DNA from: Entophlyctis helioformis
Lineage: Eukaryota > Chytridiomycota > Chytridiomycetes > Chytridiales > Chytriomycetaceae
Length of the DNA stretch: 64,000 nt
Assembly (NCBI GenBank): GCA_025526915.1
Contig: JAHLKH010000078.1
Location: 51,703-115,702, forward strand
Direction of reading: 5' to 3'
Under the pieces are notes generated by a model. It was not told the DNA's origin and made no database searches. It saw only the letters and a program-made list of their open reading frames with translations. Position numbers and translations under genes: made by a program. Below are positions 1-9,844 of the stretch, one piece after another (position 1 is the first letter of the stretch; each line of letters begins with the position of its first letter).

Positions 1-509
1 CTGGACGCGCACCAAAGCAGTCGCCGTTCGCGCGCAAAGGCCACGCTGGCCCGACCGGCCCATACGGTGCGACTGCCATGGCGGGCTCGGTGGCTGCCGG
101 CGTCGCTCGTCGCGTCTCGCCCGGCGCAGGCATCGTGTTTGGCGGTGCACCGCTCACCACCATCCCGGCAGCAGCAGCAGCAGGCGGGGCGGCAGCCAGT
201 GGCGGCACTCCACGCCGAGCCCTCTCCCAGCAACGGGCCTCTGAGCTCATTGACCACAACCTGCTCGAAGAGCTGTTTGAAGACTACGGGTTCCTCAAGG
301 ACCTGCAGGGCGACGACGTGTTCATGGCGGCAGGGGACGGGCAGATTGGCGAGTACGTCACGGATGCCATCAAGTACCTGGACGGACGCATCGAGTTCTG
401 GCGTGCACGCAACCCGCGCGGCCTGCACGAGTCGACGGTCGTGGACGCCATCCAGCCGCGGCGACGCAGCCTGGTGGGGCCGCAGGGCAAGTACGTTGCG
501 CCGCACTAG
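1..509 (+). CDS. 3' end of an unknown gene (partial)
   Basis: An open frame runs from the left edge to a TAG at 507-509. The first in-frame ATG is at 78, but the frame is open back to the edge, so this is probably the last exon of a gene that starts outside the window. The upstream part is Ala/Gly-rich (poly-Ala around 165-200). The end is a better-ordered acidic then basic segment with an EELFEDYGFLKDL stretch and a tail of PRRRSLVGPQ type. I do not recognise a domain. If ATG 78 were the true start the protein would be 143 residues; its Ala- and Arg-rich first residues would then weakly resemble a mitochondrial presequence. No function is proposed. Confidence 0.5.
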   Translation, partial: GRAPKQSPFARKGHAGPTGPYGATAMAGSVAAGVARRVSPGAGIVFGGAPLTTIPAAAAAGGAAASGGTPRRALSQQRASELIDHNLLEELFEDYGFLKDLQGDDVFMAAGDGQIGEYVTDAIKYLDGRIEFWRARNPRGLHESTVVDAIQPRRRSLVGPQGKYVAPH

Positions 510-635
510 TGCAGCGCCACACCGTTGCACTTGTGGGACACACTGGCGAGAATGAATGTGCTGCTGTGTGCGGGATGCATCGCCAATGGGCCGGTTATCA
601 AGGAGGAACCGCTCAGATCTATGAGCGACTTCTTG

Positions 636-646
636 TCTATATATCA
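636..646 (+). promoter_or_regulatory. TATA-like element upstream of the ubiquitin protease gene
   Basis: TCTATATATCA lies about 75 bp before the ATG at 719, in the 209-bp gap after the preceding gene. Spacing is reasonable for a TATA box, but there is no transcript start evidence. Confidence 0.3.
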
Positions 647-718
647 ACGAGATCAGCGATCCCACCGGCGATTGTCAACTGCTGCTTTGCCCAACAGCCA
701 CCAAGCTTGCTTTCGGCC

Positions 719-3700
719 ATGAAGAACCTGTTCAAGCGAGCCAACTCGCAGTCCGCCCACCAGCCGGGCGACGGCAGCTCGGCAGCAGCGCCGGCCAGTG
801 CACCAGCAGCCAGTGCACCGGCAGCACCGGCCACGCCCACACGGCAGACGACCAAAAAGACAGCGTCCAAGGCCACGGTGCACCGCATCCAGATGCTCAA
901 CCTGGCGAGCAAGCAGGCCCGGGACGGCTCGACGGTGCACGCCATGCAGCTGCCGCCGCCGCTGTATCCGGACCTCTCTGAGCAGGAGCAAGAGCAGGTG
1001 CGTCTGTCTGGCTGGCTGGCTGGCTGGATCGATGGCTGGCTGGCTGGCTGCCCCTCTGGCTGCCTGCCCGCCTGCCCGCCCGCCCCACCCTTGCTCTGAC
1101 CAGCGTGACCATATCAACGCCTTCCGTCCCTGCTGACGCCGGCGCCGATGCGGACAAATCCGGCCGCTCGGCTGGCGCACACTGCTGGTGCACGCACGCA
1201 TGTTCACCGGCCCCGCTGCCCGCCTGCACCAGGCCGCCAGCGTCAAGTCGTTCCTCGAAGACAACCCGCACATCATGCTCACGGTCGCCGAGTACACCAA
1301 GCTGTCCAACACGCCCGTCGCCGAGGCGATGCGCTTCCTGGCCGACCTCAAGGCCGCCTGCGAGGGCTCCATCATCAAGCCCGTGCCTTCAGCCACCGCC
1401 AAGCTGAAAGGCATGCTGAACATTGGCAACAGGTGGGATCGCGGCGCTGCTGCCTTTTACTGCATGCTGCCTTCTACTGCATGCCGCCGCCAGTAGACTG
1501 ACCACACACCCATCGCATCCACCACCGCACTGCACCGCACCGCACCGCACTTGCATCGCCTCGCGCTCGTTCCGCTCGTCGCCGCGAACCCCACTGCGCC
1601 ATCTCCGCTTCGTGCTCGCGTGCTGACACGTCTTCCCATCTGGCCATCGCATCTCCGCCCACCCCACTCGCCCAGCTGCTATCTCGGTATGCTTTGCTTT
1701 CGTCGCCTCCGCCCATCCATGTCACATGTTGTTCGAGCGCCGCTTGTCGGATCTGGTTGGACACGTCGCGTTGGTCAGGGTGCCTGCCACGTCAAATGCT
1801 CCGACAATGCTGCCCACCAGCCGACCGGCTTGGCCGCATCCTCCGCCTGCTGCGCACCTACATCTCGGCTGAATTCATGCTCACGCGGGGCTTGCTTTGA
1901 CAGATTCGCTGCTGTTTGCCATGTTCTCGACTGGCTCGACATACGATGCATTGCTGGACACGCCGACCCAGGACGGCGACGACGAGATGGACTACAGCAT
2001 GCGGCGATACATGCGCTTCTCGCTCGAGACCAGTATCCGCCTCGTTATCAACCGTCTGCGTCAGGGCGAGCTCGTTGATGAAATGTACATGACCCGGTTC
2101 CGTCGCTCCCTTTCCGAGCTTGGCTTCTATGGCCCTGATCCACCGTCTGGAGCCAATGGACAGCCGGCGGTAAGCGTGCTTCAAGTCCAACATCTGCTCT
2201 ACTCTGCTCTGCTTACGTGTCCGTGCATGACTGCTCACCCAATGCATGATGTGTTGATCACATGGCCAGATCAATACGGCCGTGACTGCCCAGCACGACT
2301 CTGGAGAGCTGTTCCTCTTCCTGCTCGAGGCTCTTGGTGCACCCTTCTTGCCATTACAGTCGCAAATGTTCCATGGTGGTCAGTCGTCAAGCGACGACTC
2401 GCGTCTGTTCACCGAGCGTGTCATCCAGCTATCCGTTCCAGAGAATCCGATCCACATTGGCGTGCTCTTTGAGGACCTGCTCCTTGACCATTTCTTCAAC
2501 AGTAAGGCTGCACATGGACCTGCATGCGAGTATGCGGTGGCTGACACGATGCGATCCAGACCAAGTGCAGATTGAGCGTGACATGCCGGGCTCTTCATCT
2601 GGAACTGGCGCTTCGGGCTCATCGTCTGGACCGCAAGCAGCCGAAAGCAGCAGCAGCAGCGGTAGTGGCGCCAATGCAAATGGAGGCAGCAGCACAGTCA
2701 ATGGCGTCCCAAAAAAGACCATTCAAGCATGGCAGGCCAACCGCCTGCTTCCGTTCTTCACTCCCGAGAGCGAGTCTGGCGACCATGCACGCGATGTGAC
2801 GGCCGAGCGGCACGCCAACCTGACGATCCCGTTCATTCTGAAGCGCTACTCGTTTGACTACCGGACAGGCGTCTCGTCGCGCATTGGCCGCCGCGTCTTC
2901 ATCCCGACCGAGATCCCCTTTGGCCTGTTTGTCATCCAGAACCCGCAGCAGGCGGCCATTGCCATGGAAGTCAGCGGCATCGTCAACCCGCAAGACTACA
3001 CGCTCAAGCTGCGCAGTGTCTTGTGCCATCTGGGCAACGATCCGCGTCGCGGACACTATGTGTCGATTGTCTCCAAGCGGCCGCCAGTCAACATCAATGC
3101 CCCGCCAGGCCCTCCAAACCCAAGCCCCGCAACGCCCTCTGTTGTTGCGGCAGATGGCTGTGTTGATGCCGATGGTGCAGACACGGCAAGCGGCGACACT
3201 GCCAGCGAGGCAAGCAGCGAGATTGGCAGCCTGACGAGCGGCCTGGCCAACAGCACCCTCTCCTTTGCGCCGTCAACAACCGCCGCGACTGTCGATGCGA
3301 CCGCCATGCTGAGCACACCGGCCAGCACACCAGCCAGCACACCGCCCAGCATGAGCCCAGCACGCCCGTCGCCCCTGTCGCCAACGCGGTCCAACACGCG
3401 TCGCGCACAAGCCCCCAACTCGCCGCCACCAAAGTCCCCGCGATCTCTCTCGTTCAGACGCACCAAGTCCGTCACATCCACGCCAGTGTCCGCCCTCTTT
3501 GGCACCGGCTCTTCATCCTCGTCCACGCTTTCTGTCCAAACGGCCGCGACATCCCCGGCAGCGTCCGCCTCCACTTTGCAGCGACCGTCAACGTCCATGC
3601 CGATATGAGCTTTGATGCCACACTCCCGGACGACCAGCAGTGGCTCTACTTTGACGACAACCGCAAAGGCGAGCGTGTGCGCACCGTGTCCACACCACAG

Positions 3701-3877
3701 AGCGTCTCGGACACGTTCAACTTTATCTCGCTCAACGGATACATGGTGTTCTACGAGCTGTGTCCGCGCTCAACGGATGAGCCGCTGCAGCAGTCAGTGT
3801 ACCCGTACATTCTCGAAAGCGTGCGGCCCGGCTCGCTCGACCCCTCAAAGAAGCAAAAGGCATGCACGATCCTGTAG
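719..3877 (+). CDS. Ubiquitin-specific protease (CYLD-like / fungal USP), catalytic Cys on a microexon
   Basis: This gene encodes a deubiquitinase of the USP (UCH) cysteine-protease family. Likely exons are 719-997, 1233-1432, 1676-1686, 1904-2169, 2270-2501, 2560 to about 3530, and a last exon from about 3562 or 3582 to 3877. Splicing 1432 to the 11-nt exon 1676-1686 to 1904 rebuilds the Cys box GMLNIGNSCYLDSLLFAMF in phase. It is followed by a QHDSGELFLFLLEAL box and, near 3050, the His box RRGHYVSIVSK. The end has WLYFDDN and NGYMVFYEL, as in other USPs. About 160 Ser/Pro/Ala-rich residues separate the His box from the terminal strands, and the exact last junction there is unresolved. A short segment around 1102-1136 might be another small exon. 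The N-terminus is low-complexity. The Cys box resembles CYLD and fungal homologues rather than classic USP7/14 types. The gene converges with ATP10, 183 bp away. Confidence 0.85.
1003..1083 (+). repeat. CTGG/CTGC simple repeat inside a USP intron
   Basis: A degenerate (CTGG)n then (CTGC)n tract fills the intron that begins at 998. Similar tetranucleotide tracts recur in introns throughout the window. Confidence 0.8.
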
Positions 3878-4060
3878 TAGACTTGTTCCTTCTCCGGACC
3901 TCTTCCGTCCCCCTTTTCTTTCTTCTTTTTGCGCATCTCTGGTTGTTGTAGTGGAGCTGATCTCCATCTGTTGGATTGGTCCAACGCCGCTTTTGTTGGA
4001 ATGCAATGAACGGGCATTGCGGCTGTATGGAAGGCGTGTGTATTTGCAGTCGCGTGCGGA

Positions 4061-5567
4061 TCAGATGAGCGCAAGCTTGCGGGCCAGCGACGACACGGAC
4101 GCGAGCTCCTTGGCCGTTGCGTTGCCATGTGCCTGCCATCTTATCCTGCCTGTCGAGTCGACCAGATTGACCCATCCGAGCACATTGTTGCTCATGCCCG
4201 TCTTCTTGCGTTCCTCGGAAATGTCCTTGTATACGATCATGGTGCGTGGACGGCGATCGACGTGTGTGCGGAAACGGACATACGGGCTTGCCAGCCAGAG
4301 GATCGGTGCGCGTTGCGTCTTTTCCTCCACGTTCAACTGGCAGACATGGGCACGAGAATGAGTTGAAGGAAGGGGAGCAAGGCTCGTGCATGGGACAGCC
4401 GACTCACAATAAGCAGATCAACGTGCGGGTGGTCCTTGAACTCGTCCAAGAACGGCTTGATGAACGACTCGACTTGTTTCTGTGCACGAGCCACCATCAG
4501 CACCACAGACGGCAACACAACATGCCTTTGTCTGGGCGACACGGTTGAGCATCTAGTCACCTCTCCAAATGCGTTAAAGTAATACACGACAAGCGTCGCC
4601 TTGTTCTGCTTGACATACTCCAGAACGTCCGACTTGCGGCCATCCATGAGCGTGCCGCTGACGTTGGGCACCACGGGCGAGTACTGCAGGTCCAGCAGGC
4701 AGGGCAGATCAGCACAACGGCAAGGCCAGAGCCGCATCAGGCCGTGACTTGCCTGGCCAGCGCGCATCACGTCCGGTGCTTCCCACAGCTTGGCTCCCTT
4801 CTTTGCCACCTCTGCCAACATCACCGCAGATCCAGTCAGCCATCTGCCGCCTTGCCCAAGTGCAGCCCAGCCCAGCCTCCGTCTCACCCTTGAAATCTGA
4901 CCAGTATCCCTTGGCAAAGGCCTCCTTCATCCTGCCAAGCGGTGCACACGCCACGCATCAGCAAGCGCCCGTCCACCACACGATCGCACACAGCGCATAG
5001 AGGAAGACGCACAGCATCTCACGCTCTCGAAGGTTCTCGTTCTCGTCAAAGAGCTCCTCGGCCTTGCGCTTGAAGATGGGCTTGAGCTTGCGGTCTTGGG
5101 ACGCTTGCTGGCGTGCCTGTTCGGCCGCCTGCGCTTCCTGCTTCTGCTTGAGCAGGCGCTGGTCAAGGTCGTCCAGCAGACTCGACCTGTGGTGCGGCGG
5201 TAGCAGGAAACGGGCTGAGTGCATGTGTCGAGGGCCGAGCATGGCATCGCATGGCATGGCATGGCATGGCATAGGATGGCACGGCACAGCAGCGATGCGC
5301 TTACCCAGGACGCCTGCGGGCCATGGGCGGCTGTTGGAATGCAGACGGCGACGGCGATGGTGTGGACGGCGCAGGCGGCACGGGCTCGGCAGCAGCGGCC
5401 TGCTTGATGCGGGAGCCCAGCTGCGTAAAGTCTGGCTTGGCGGGCTCGGGCTGCGCGGGCTCGGGCTGCTTGTCTGTCTGCGTCGACAGCAAAGAGCGCC
5501 ATGGCGCACGAGGCGTCTGGCACTGTCCTCGCACAGCACGTCGCAGCAGGCGAGTTGCCGAGATCAT
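4061..5567 (-). CDS. ATP10: Mitochondrial ATP synthase assembly factor ATP10
   Basis: ATP10 acts in the mitochondrial inner membrane in assembly of the Fo sector of ATP synthase. The chosen start (complement of 5565-5567) gives an Arg/Leu-rich presequence, MISATRLLRRAVRGQ. Six exons join in phase: the presequence and a Pro/Ala linker; a Gln/Lys-rich segment ending KRKAEELFDENENLRERE; MKEAFAKGYWSDFK; YSPVVPNVSGTLMDGRKSD...VVYYFNAFGE; KQVESFIKPFLDEF; and a C-terminal exon with KKTGMSNNVLGWVNLVD then GRIRWQAHGNATAKEL. The last block matches the family hallmark of a short strand, GxVxLVD, then an IRWxxxGxA motif. The stop is at 4061-4063. The ATG is only 40 bp from the rhomboid stop upstream on the same strand. 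One intron holds a GCATG pentamer repeat. Family assignment rests mainly on the C-terminal third. Confidence 0.8.
5239..5280 (+). repeat. GCATG pentanucleotide repeat in ATP10 intron 1
   Basis: About seven imperfect copies of ATGGC/GCATG lie inside the first ATP10 intron. Confidence 0.75.
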
Positions 5568-5607
5568 TCGTGCCGGATTTATTGGGCAAGTCGGGCTGAC
5601 GGATCTG

Positions 5608-7050
5608 TCACAGATACCTGCTGCTGCTGCCAGCCTCACGCCGCTCCTCATTGAGCTTTTCCTTGAACATCTGGTTCTGCACCGCCGTCCACATCTCAAA
5701 GCCGTACTGTGTGTACAGCACGCCGGCCAGTGCACCAGCAAGATGCGCCGCGTGGTCAAACATGCGCCACCTCAGCAGCAGGCCGAGCACGTCGAGTGCC
5801 ACAAACGCAGGCACGAGGTACCCAAGCGGCATGAACACGCCTGGAATGAAGATGATGGATGCCTTGAGCGACGGGAACAGGATCGCCGTGCTGTGCAGGA
5901 GATTACGTGTCAGCACCGGCCTACACTGGCCATACACTGCCCAACGCATCTCGTCTTACCTTGCAAAGACGGCCCACACACCGCCACTGGCGCCTAAACT
6001 CGCAGCCGCGCCGCGACTCGGCACCAGCCACTTGAACAGCTGCGACCCCCACGACGAAAACACGGCAGCCGAGCACAAAAAGAAGACGGCCTCCTCAGGC
6101 GACATGCCCTTGCGGTCCTGCAGAAAGATAAAGAACCCGCGCATGGCCAGCATGTTGAATCCAATGTGCATAATGTTCTCGTGGCTGAACGCGCTCGTCA
6201 ACATGGTGTAGTGGCGGCTCGACCGCGCCTGGTGCAGGAAATGCCGCCGCATAAACGGCACGAGCGCCGGCAGCCGCCATCCAAGAAACACGGCAACGTT
6301 GGCTGCAATGAGCGCATACGTTGTTTTCTCGGGCGTCGACATGTGCGACACGCTGTCGACGATCATGTCGCGGATGTTGGTGATGAACGTGGGTGTGTAC
6401 TGGTCGACGATGGACGGGTCCTTGAAGCCAATCTCGCCGCCAATGGGTGTGCCGCCGTGGCCGTGTGGGCGGCCAGGTGTGATCGGAGGGAAGAGACTGT
6501 CGAGGATGCGGCCGGCGATCGACTTGTCTGCGGCGGCAGCTGCAGCCGCTGCTCGCTGCTCTTTGAAGTGCTGCCAGTGACGCTGCGATTCGCTCCATGA
6601 AAGGACGCCAAAGGAGACGGCCGTGAAGCCGACCAGAAAGAGCGTCGGGCCGACAATGGGCACCCGCTGGTCCGTTGAGTTACTGCTGCTACTGCTACTG
6701 CTACTGCTACTGCTACTGCTGTTTCGACTGTTGGCACTGTCGCTGCTCGGCTGGTCTGCTTTCGCTTGGCTCGCTGCTCGCCGAGACCGCCAGGTTGTGG
6801 AGACTGTTGGCAGCCGATAGAACCGGTGCTGCTGCTGATGTGGTTGGTGGTGTGTGAATGGCTTGAATGCTGCTGCGGATGCTGCTGCTAGTGCTGCTTG
6901 ATGCCGGTGCGCAGCCGTTGCTGTTGGTGCTCGTGCTGTGCTGGTCCATGCAGCGCTGCTGATGTGGAGGCCAGCCAGCGTCCCGAGCCGAACACGGAAT
7001 GCCATTGCGGACGCAGATGCCGATGCCGTTGTCGTTGCCGTGGGAAACAT
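5608..7050 (-). CDS. Mitochondrial rhomboid protease (PARL/Pcp1 type)
   Basis: This is an intramembrane serine protease of the mitochondrial inner membrane; PARL/Pcp1 relatives cleave dynamin-like GTPases and PINK1-type substrates. Two exons are seen. The long first exon (7050 to about 5961) carries an Ala/His-rich presequence-like N-terminus, a poly-Ser run, and membrane segments. It also has SHENIMHIGFNMLAM, which holds the family HxxxN motif, and the catalytic serine motif ASLGASGGVWAVFA. A GT-AG intron in phase 2 leads to the second exon with KASIIFIPGVFMP and the catalytic His motif FDHAAHLAGALAG, ending at 5608. Both members of the Ser/His dyad are therefore present. An internal ATG at 7003-7005 (MAFRVRLGTLAGL) is an alternative start that looks even more like a presequence. 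The gene lies 30 bp after the GUF1 stop and 40 bp before the ATP10 ATG, all on the same strand. Confidence 0.9.
6680..6720 (+). repeat. CTGCTA repeat encoding a Ser run in the rhomboid protease
   Basis: An in-frame (CTGCTA)n tract encodes a poly-Ser stretch between the presequence and the first membrane segment. Length polymorphism is likely. Confidence 0.75.
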
Positions 7051-7080
7051 GGAATGGAACGATCAAGCCTCAACGCCAAT

Positions 7081-9487
7081 CTACTTCTTATTGGACTGGC
7101 TCGAGTCGTTGCCACGCATGAGTGTGAGGAACGCCTCTTGCGGCAGCTCTACGCCACCAGCAAGCGTCTTCATCCTCTTCTTGCCTGCCTTCTGGCGGTC
7201 CAGCAGCTTCATCTTGCGCGTGACGTCTCCACCATAGCACTTGGCCGTGACGTCTTTGCGGACAGCCGACAGCGACTCGCGTGCCACGACCTTGCCATTG
7301 ACCGTGCCCTGGATAACAATCTCAAACAGCTGCTTCTCCATGACCTCTTTGATGCGCTTGGTCCATGTCTTGGCTGTCTGCTCCGACTTGGTGCGGTGCA
7401 CAATCGTCGCAAGAGCATCGACAGGCTTGCCGTTGAGCAGAATGTTGACCTTGACCAGATCCGCGGCCTCGTAGCCGACCTCTTCCCAGTCAAACGTGGC
7501 ATATCCAGACGACAGCGACTTGAGCTGATCGTAAAACTGGCTGAGCACCTCGGCCATGGGCAGCCTATACTTCATCATCACACTGTCGCAGAGTCATTGG
7601 CCAGTCAGTCAGTCAGCCATCCAGCCGGTCTACCACCAGATGCGCGTGCTGGCAGCGCACTCTTACCGCTTGTCGTCCATGTACGAGTACTCAACCTGCT
7701 CTCCGCGATGGTTCTACAAAAGCAATCAACGCAGTCAGAGGGCAGCCCAGACATCCAGACTAGACCTGCGCGCCACTCACACCGCACAACTCCATCATAC
7801 GGCCCAGATACTCGCCAGGAAACACGAGCGTGCCAATGACCATGGGCTCCATGAACGCCGCAATGCGCGCATGCTCGTCTGGATCGGGAAAGTCGGCTGG
7901 GTTGCGAATGCGGACCTCGGTGCCATTATGGTATTTGATAATGTACGGCACAGTCGGCGCCGTGTTGATGACCGTCGCTTCGTGCTCCTCTTCCAGCCGC
8001 TGCCGGAAGACGTCCATGTGCAGCGTGCCCAAAAATCCAAGACGGAAGCCCTGGCCCAGCGCCATGGAAGTCTCCTTGGTCACAGTCACCGACGAGTCGT
8101 TGATGGTGAGGCGGTCGAGGGACTCGGACAGCTTGGCATAGTCGTTCGTGTCCATGGGGTACATGCCGGCAAAGACCATGCTCTGTGCAGGCTGGAATCC
8201 CTTGAACATCTCCGTCGGCTTGCCCTCTAGGTAGAACGTGTCTCCGATGTGGGCATCGCGCACCGTCTTCATGTTCATGGTGACGTACCCGACCTGCCCG
8301 GCAGACAGCGAGCCTGTGGACTTTGGATCGGGGTACATGATGCCCAGATCTGTGATTTCGTGTGTGCGGTTGGTGTGTGCCGACACGATGCGGTCGCCCT
8401 TGTTCAACCGGCCGTCGCGAACAGCAATCAGACAGACTACGCCGACATACTGGTCGTACCACGTGTCAAAGAGAAGCGCGCGGAACGGCTTCTTGGCGTC
8501 TCCTTCTGGCGGCGGGATCAGGTCGATGATGTCGCCAAACAACGGCTGGACTCCGAGCCCCGTCTTGGCCGAGATGTGGCGCGTCTGCGACGTGTCAATC
8601 TCGAACGCGGTCTCGATCTGCTCTGCAATGCGCACGGGATCTGCAGCAGGGAGGTCCACCTGTCCATGTCCACGATTGTGATCTGTCAGTCTGGCGACTT
8701 GTGCACAGCCGAGGCAAGTGTGCCGCAGGTCAGCTCTGCTCACCTTGTTAAGCACTGGGATAATGCTCAGGCCTTCGCCAAAGGCAAGGTAGAAGTTGGC
8801 AATGGTCTGTGCCTGGATGCCTTGGCATGCATCGACAAGCAGCAGCGTTCTGTCATCCAAGGCGCAAGTCAGCCGCCCGATCTCTGCTTGCAGATCAGCC
8901 ATCCGGCATGCTCTAACCCTTGGCACGCAGCCAGCGACCGAGAGACTTCGTAGCTAAAGTCGACATGCCCAGGTGTATCGATCAGATTGAGCAGGTACTG
9001 CTCTCCCTTGTGCGTCACAAACATGGACGCCGTCTGTGCCTTGATGGTGATGCCACGATCGCGCTCCACCTTGAGCTTGTCCAGCACCTGCTTGTTGCCG
9101 TCCGACTTTGAGATGGTGCCAGCGAGCTCCAGCAAGCGATCGGCAAGCGTGCTCTTGCCGTGATCTGAAGCAGCCGTTTGCGTTAAAGTCGGTTGAGCAC
9201 TCAGCCGGCCAGTCGAATGCAGGCCATCTGTCTGCCATCCAGCGCCTACCAATGTGCGCAATGATGCTAAAGTTGCGAATGCGCTCGGGTGGAAAGTCGG
9301 CCAGCGGCGGCAGGTCCTTTGTGCGACTGGAGGACGACGAGAAGCGCTGCGCTACTGCGAGCCGAGTGGAAGCGACTGCGGCAGATGCTGCATGTGGCCC
9401 GGGCCTGTGCGCCAGCGTTGGTGCATGTGCAGACGCCTGTGTGCATGCTGCCGGCAGCCGCAGCCGCCGAAACAAAACGAATACCAT
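7081..9487 (-). CDS. GUF1: Mitochondrial elongation factor 4 (GUF1/LepA)
   Basis: GUF1 is a ribosome-dependent translational GTPase of the mitochondrial matrix, homologous to bacterial LepA/EF4. Seven exons join in phase. The first has an Arg/Ala-rich presequence and ends FSIIAHI. Splicing adds [14 protein letters not shown] to make the P-loop. Then come [10 protein letters not shown] (switch I), [17 protein letters not shown] (switch II) and IIPVLNK (the NKxD region). A long exon holds domains II and III ([37 protein letters not shown]) and the domain V start [12 protein letters not shown]. The C-terminal domain unique to LepA ends with a Lys-rich segment ([15 protein letters not shown]) and the stop at 7081. 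The start chosen, [11 protein letters not shown] at 9487, is the first ATG that leaves a presequence before the G domain. It heads a tight three-gene mitochondrial cluster and diverges from the cyclin gene. Confidence 0.92.
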
Positions 9488-9844
9488 TTCGACGTTTTTC
9501 GGTAAACCAAAAGTGCTCGAAAACCTCTCGCAGGTCGACCGGCCTTGCACACACGCTGTTCCTCTCGCTGCCGCTCTCTGCACGTGCACCTCCACAGGCC
9601 ATATCCACATCTGGCCACCAGTGCTGTGCCATACCCTCTGCCCGTCGGTCTGCCGGTCTGTCGGTCTGCCGTTGTCTGCCGGTCTGTCTGCAGGTTCAAG
9701 CCAGACGAGCCAGGCAAGCAAGCAACCAACGGACGATCAAGCGAGCGTGTCCGATTCACGCACATATCCGCCTTGCACATTGCTCTGCCGACTCGAGCAG
9801 CACGCCTCTGAGCAGACCGCAGCCGCAAGATACAGCCACAGGTC
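9488..9844. promoter_or_regulatory. Divergent promoter region between GUF1 and the cyclin gene
   Basis: This 357-bp gap separates two divergently transcribed genes. It contains a degenerate GTCTGCCG repeat around 9640-9700. I see no TATA box or other motif that I can defend. Confidence 0.45.
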
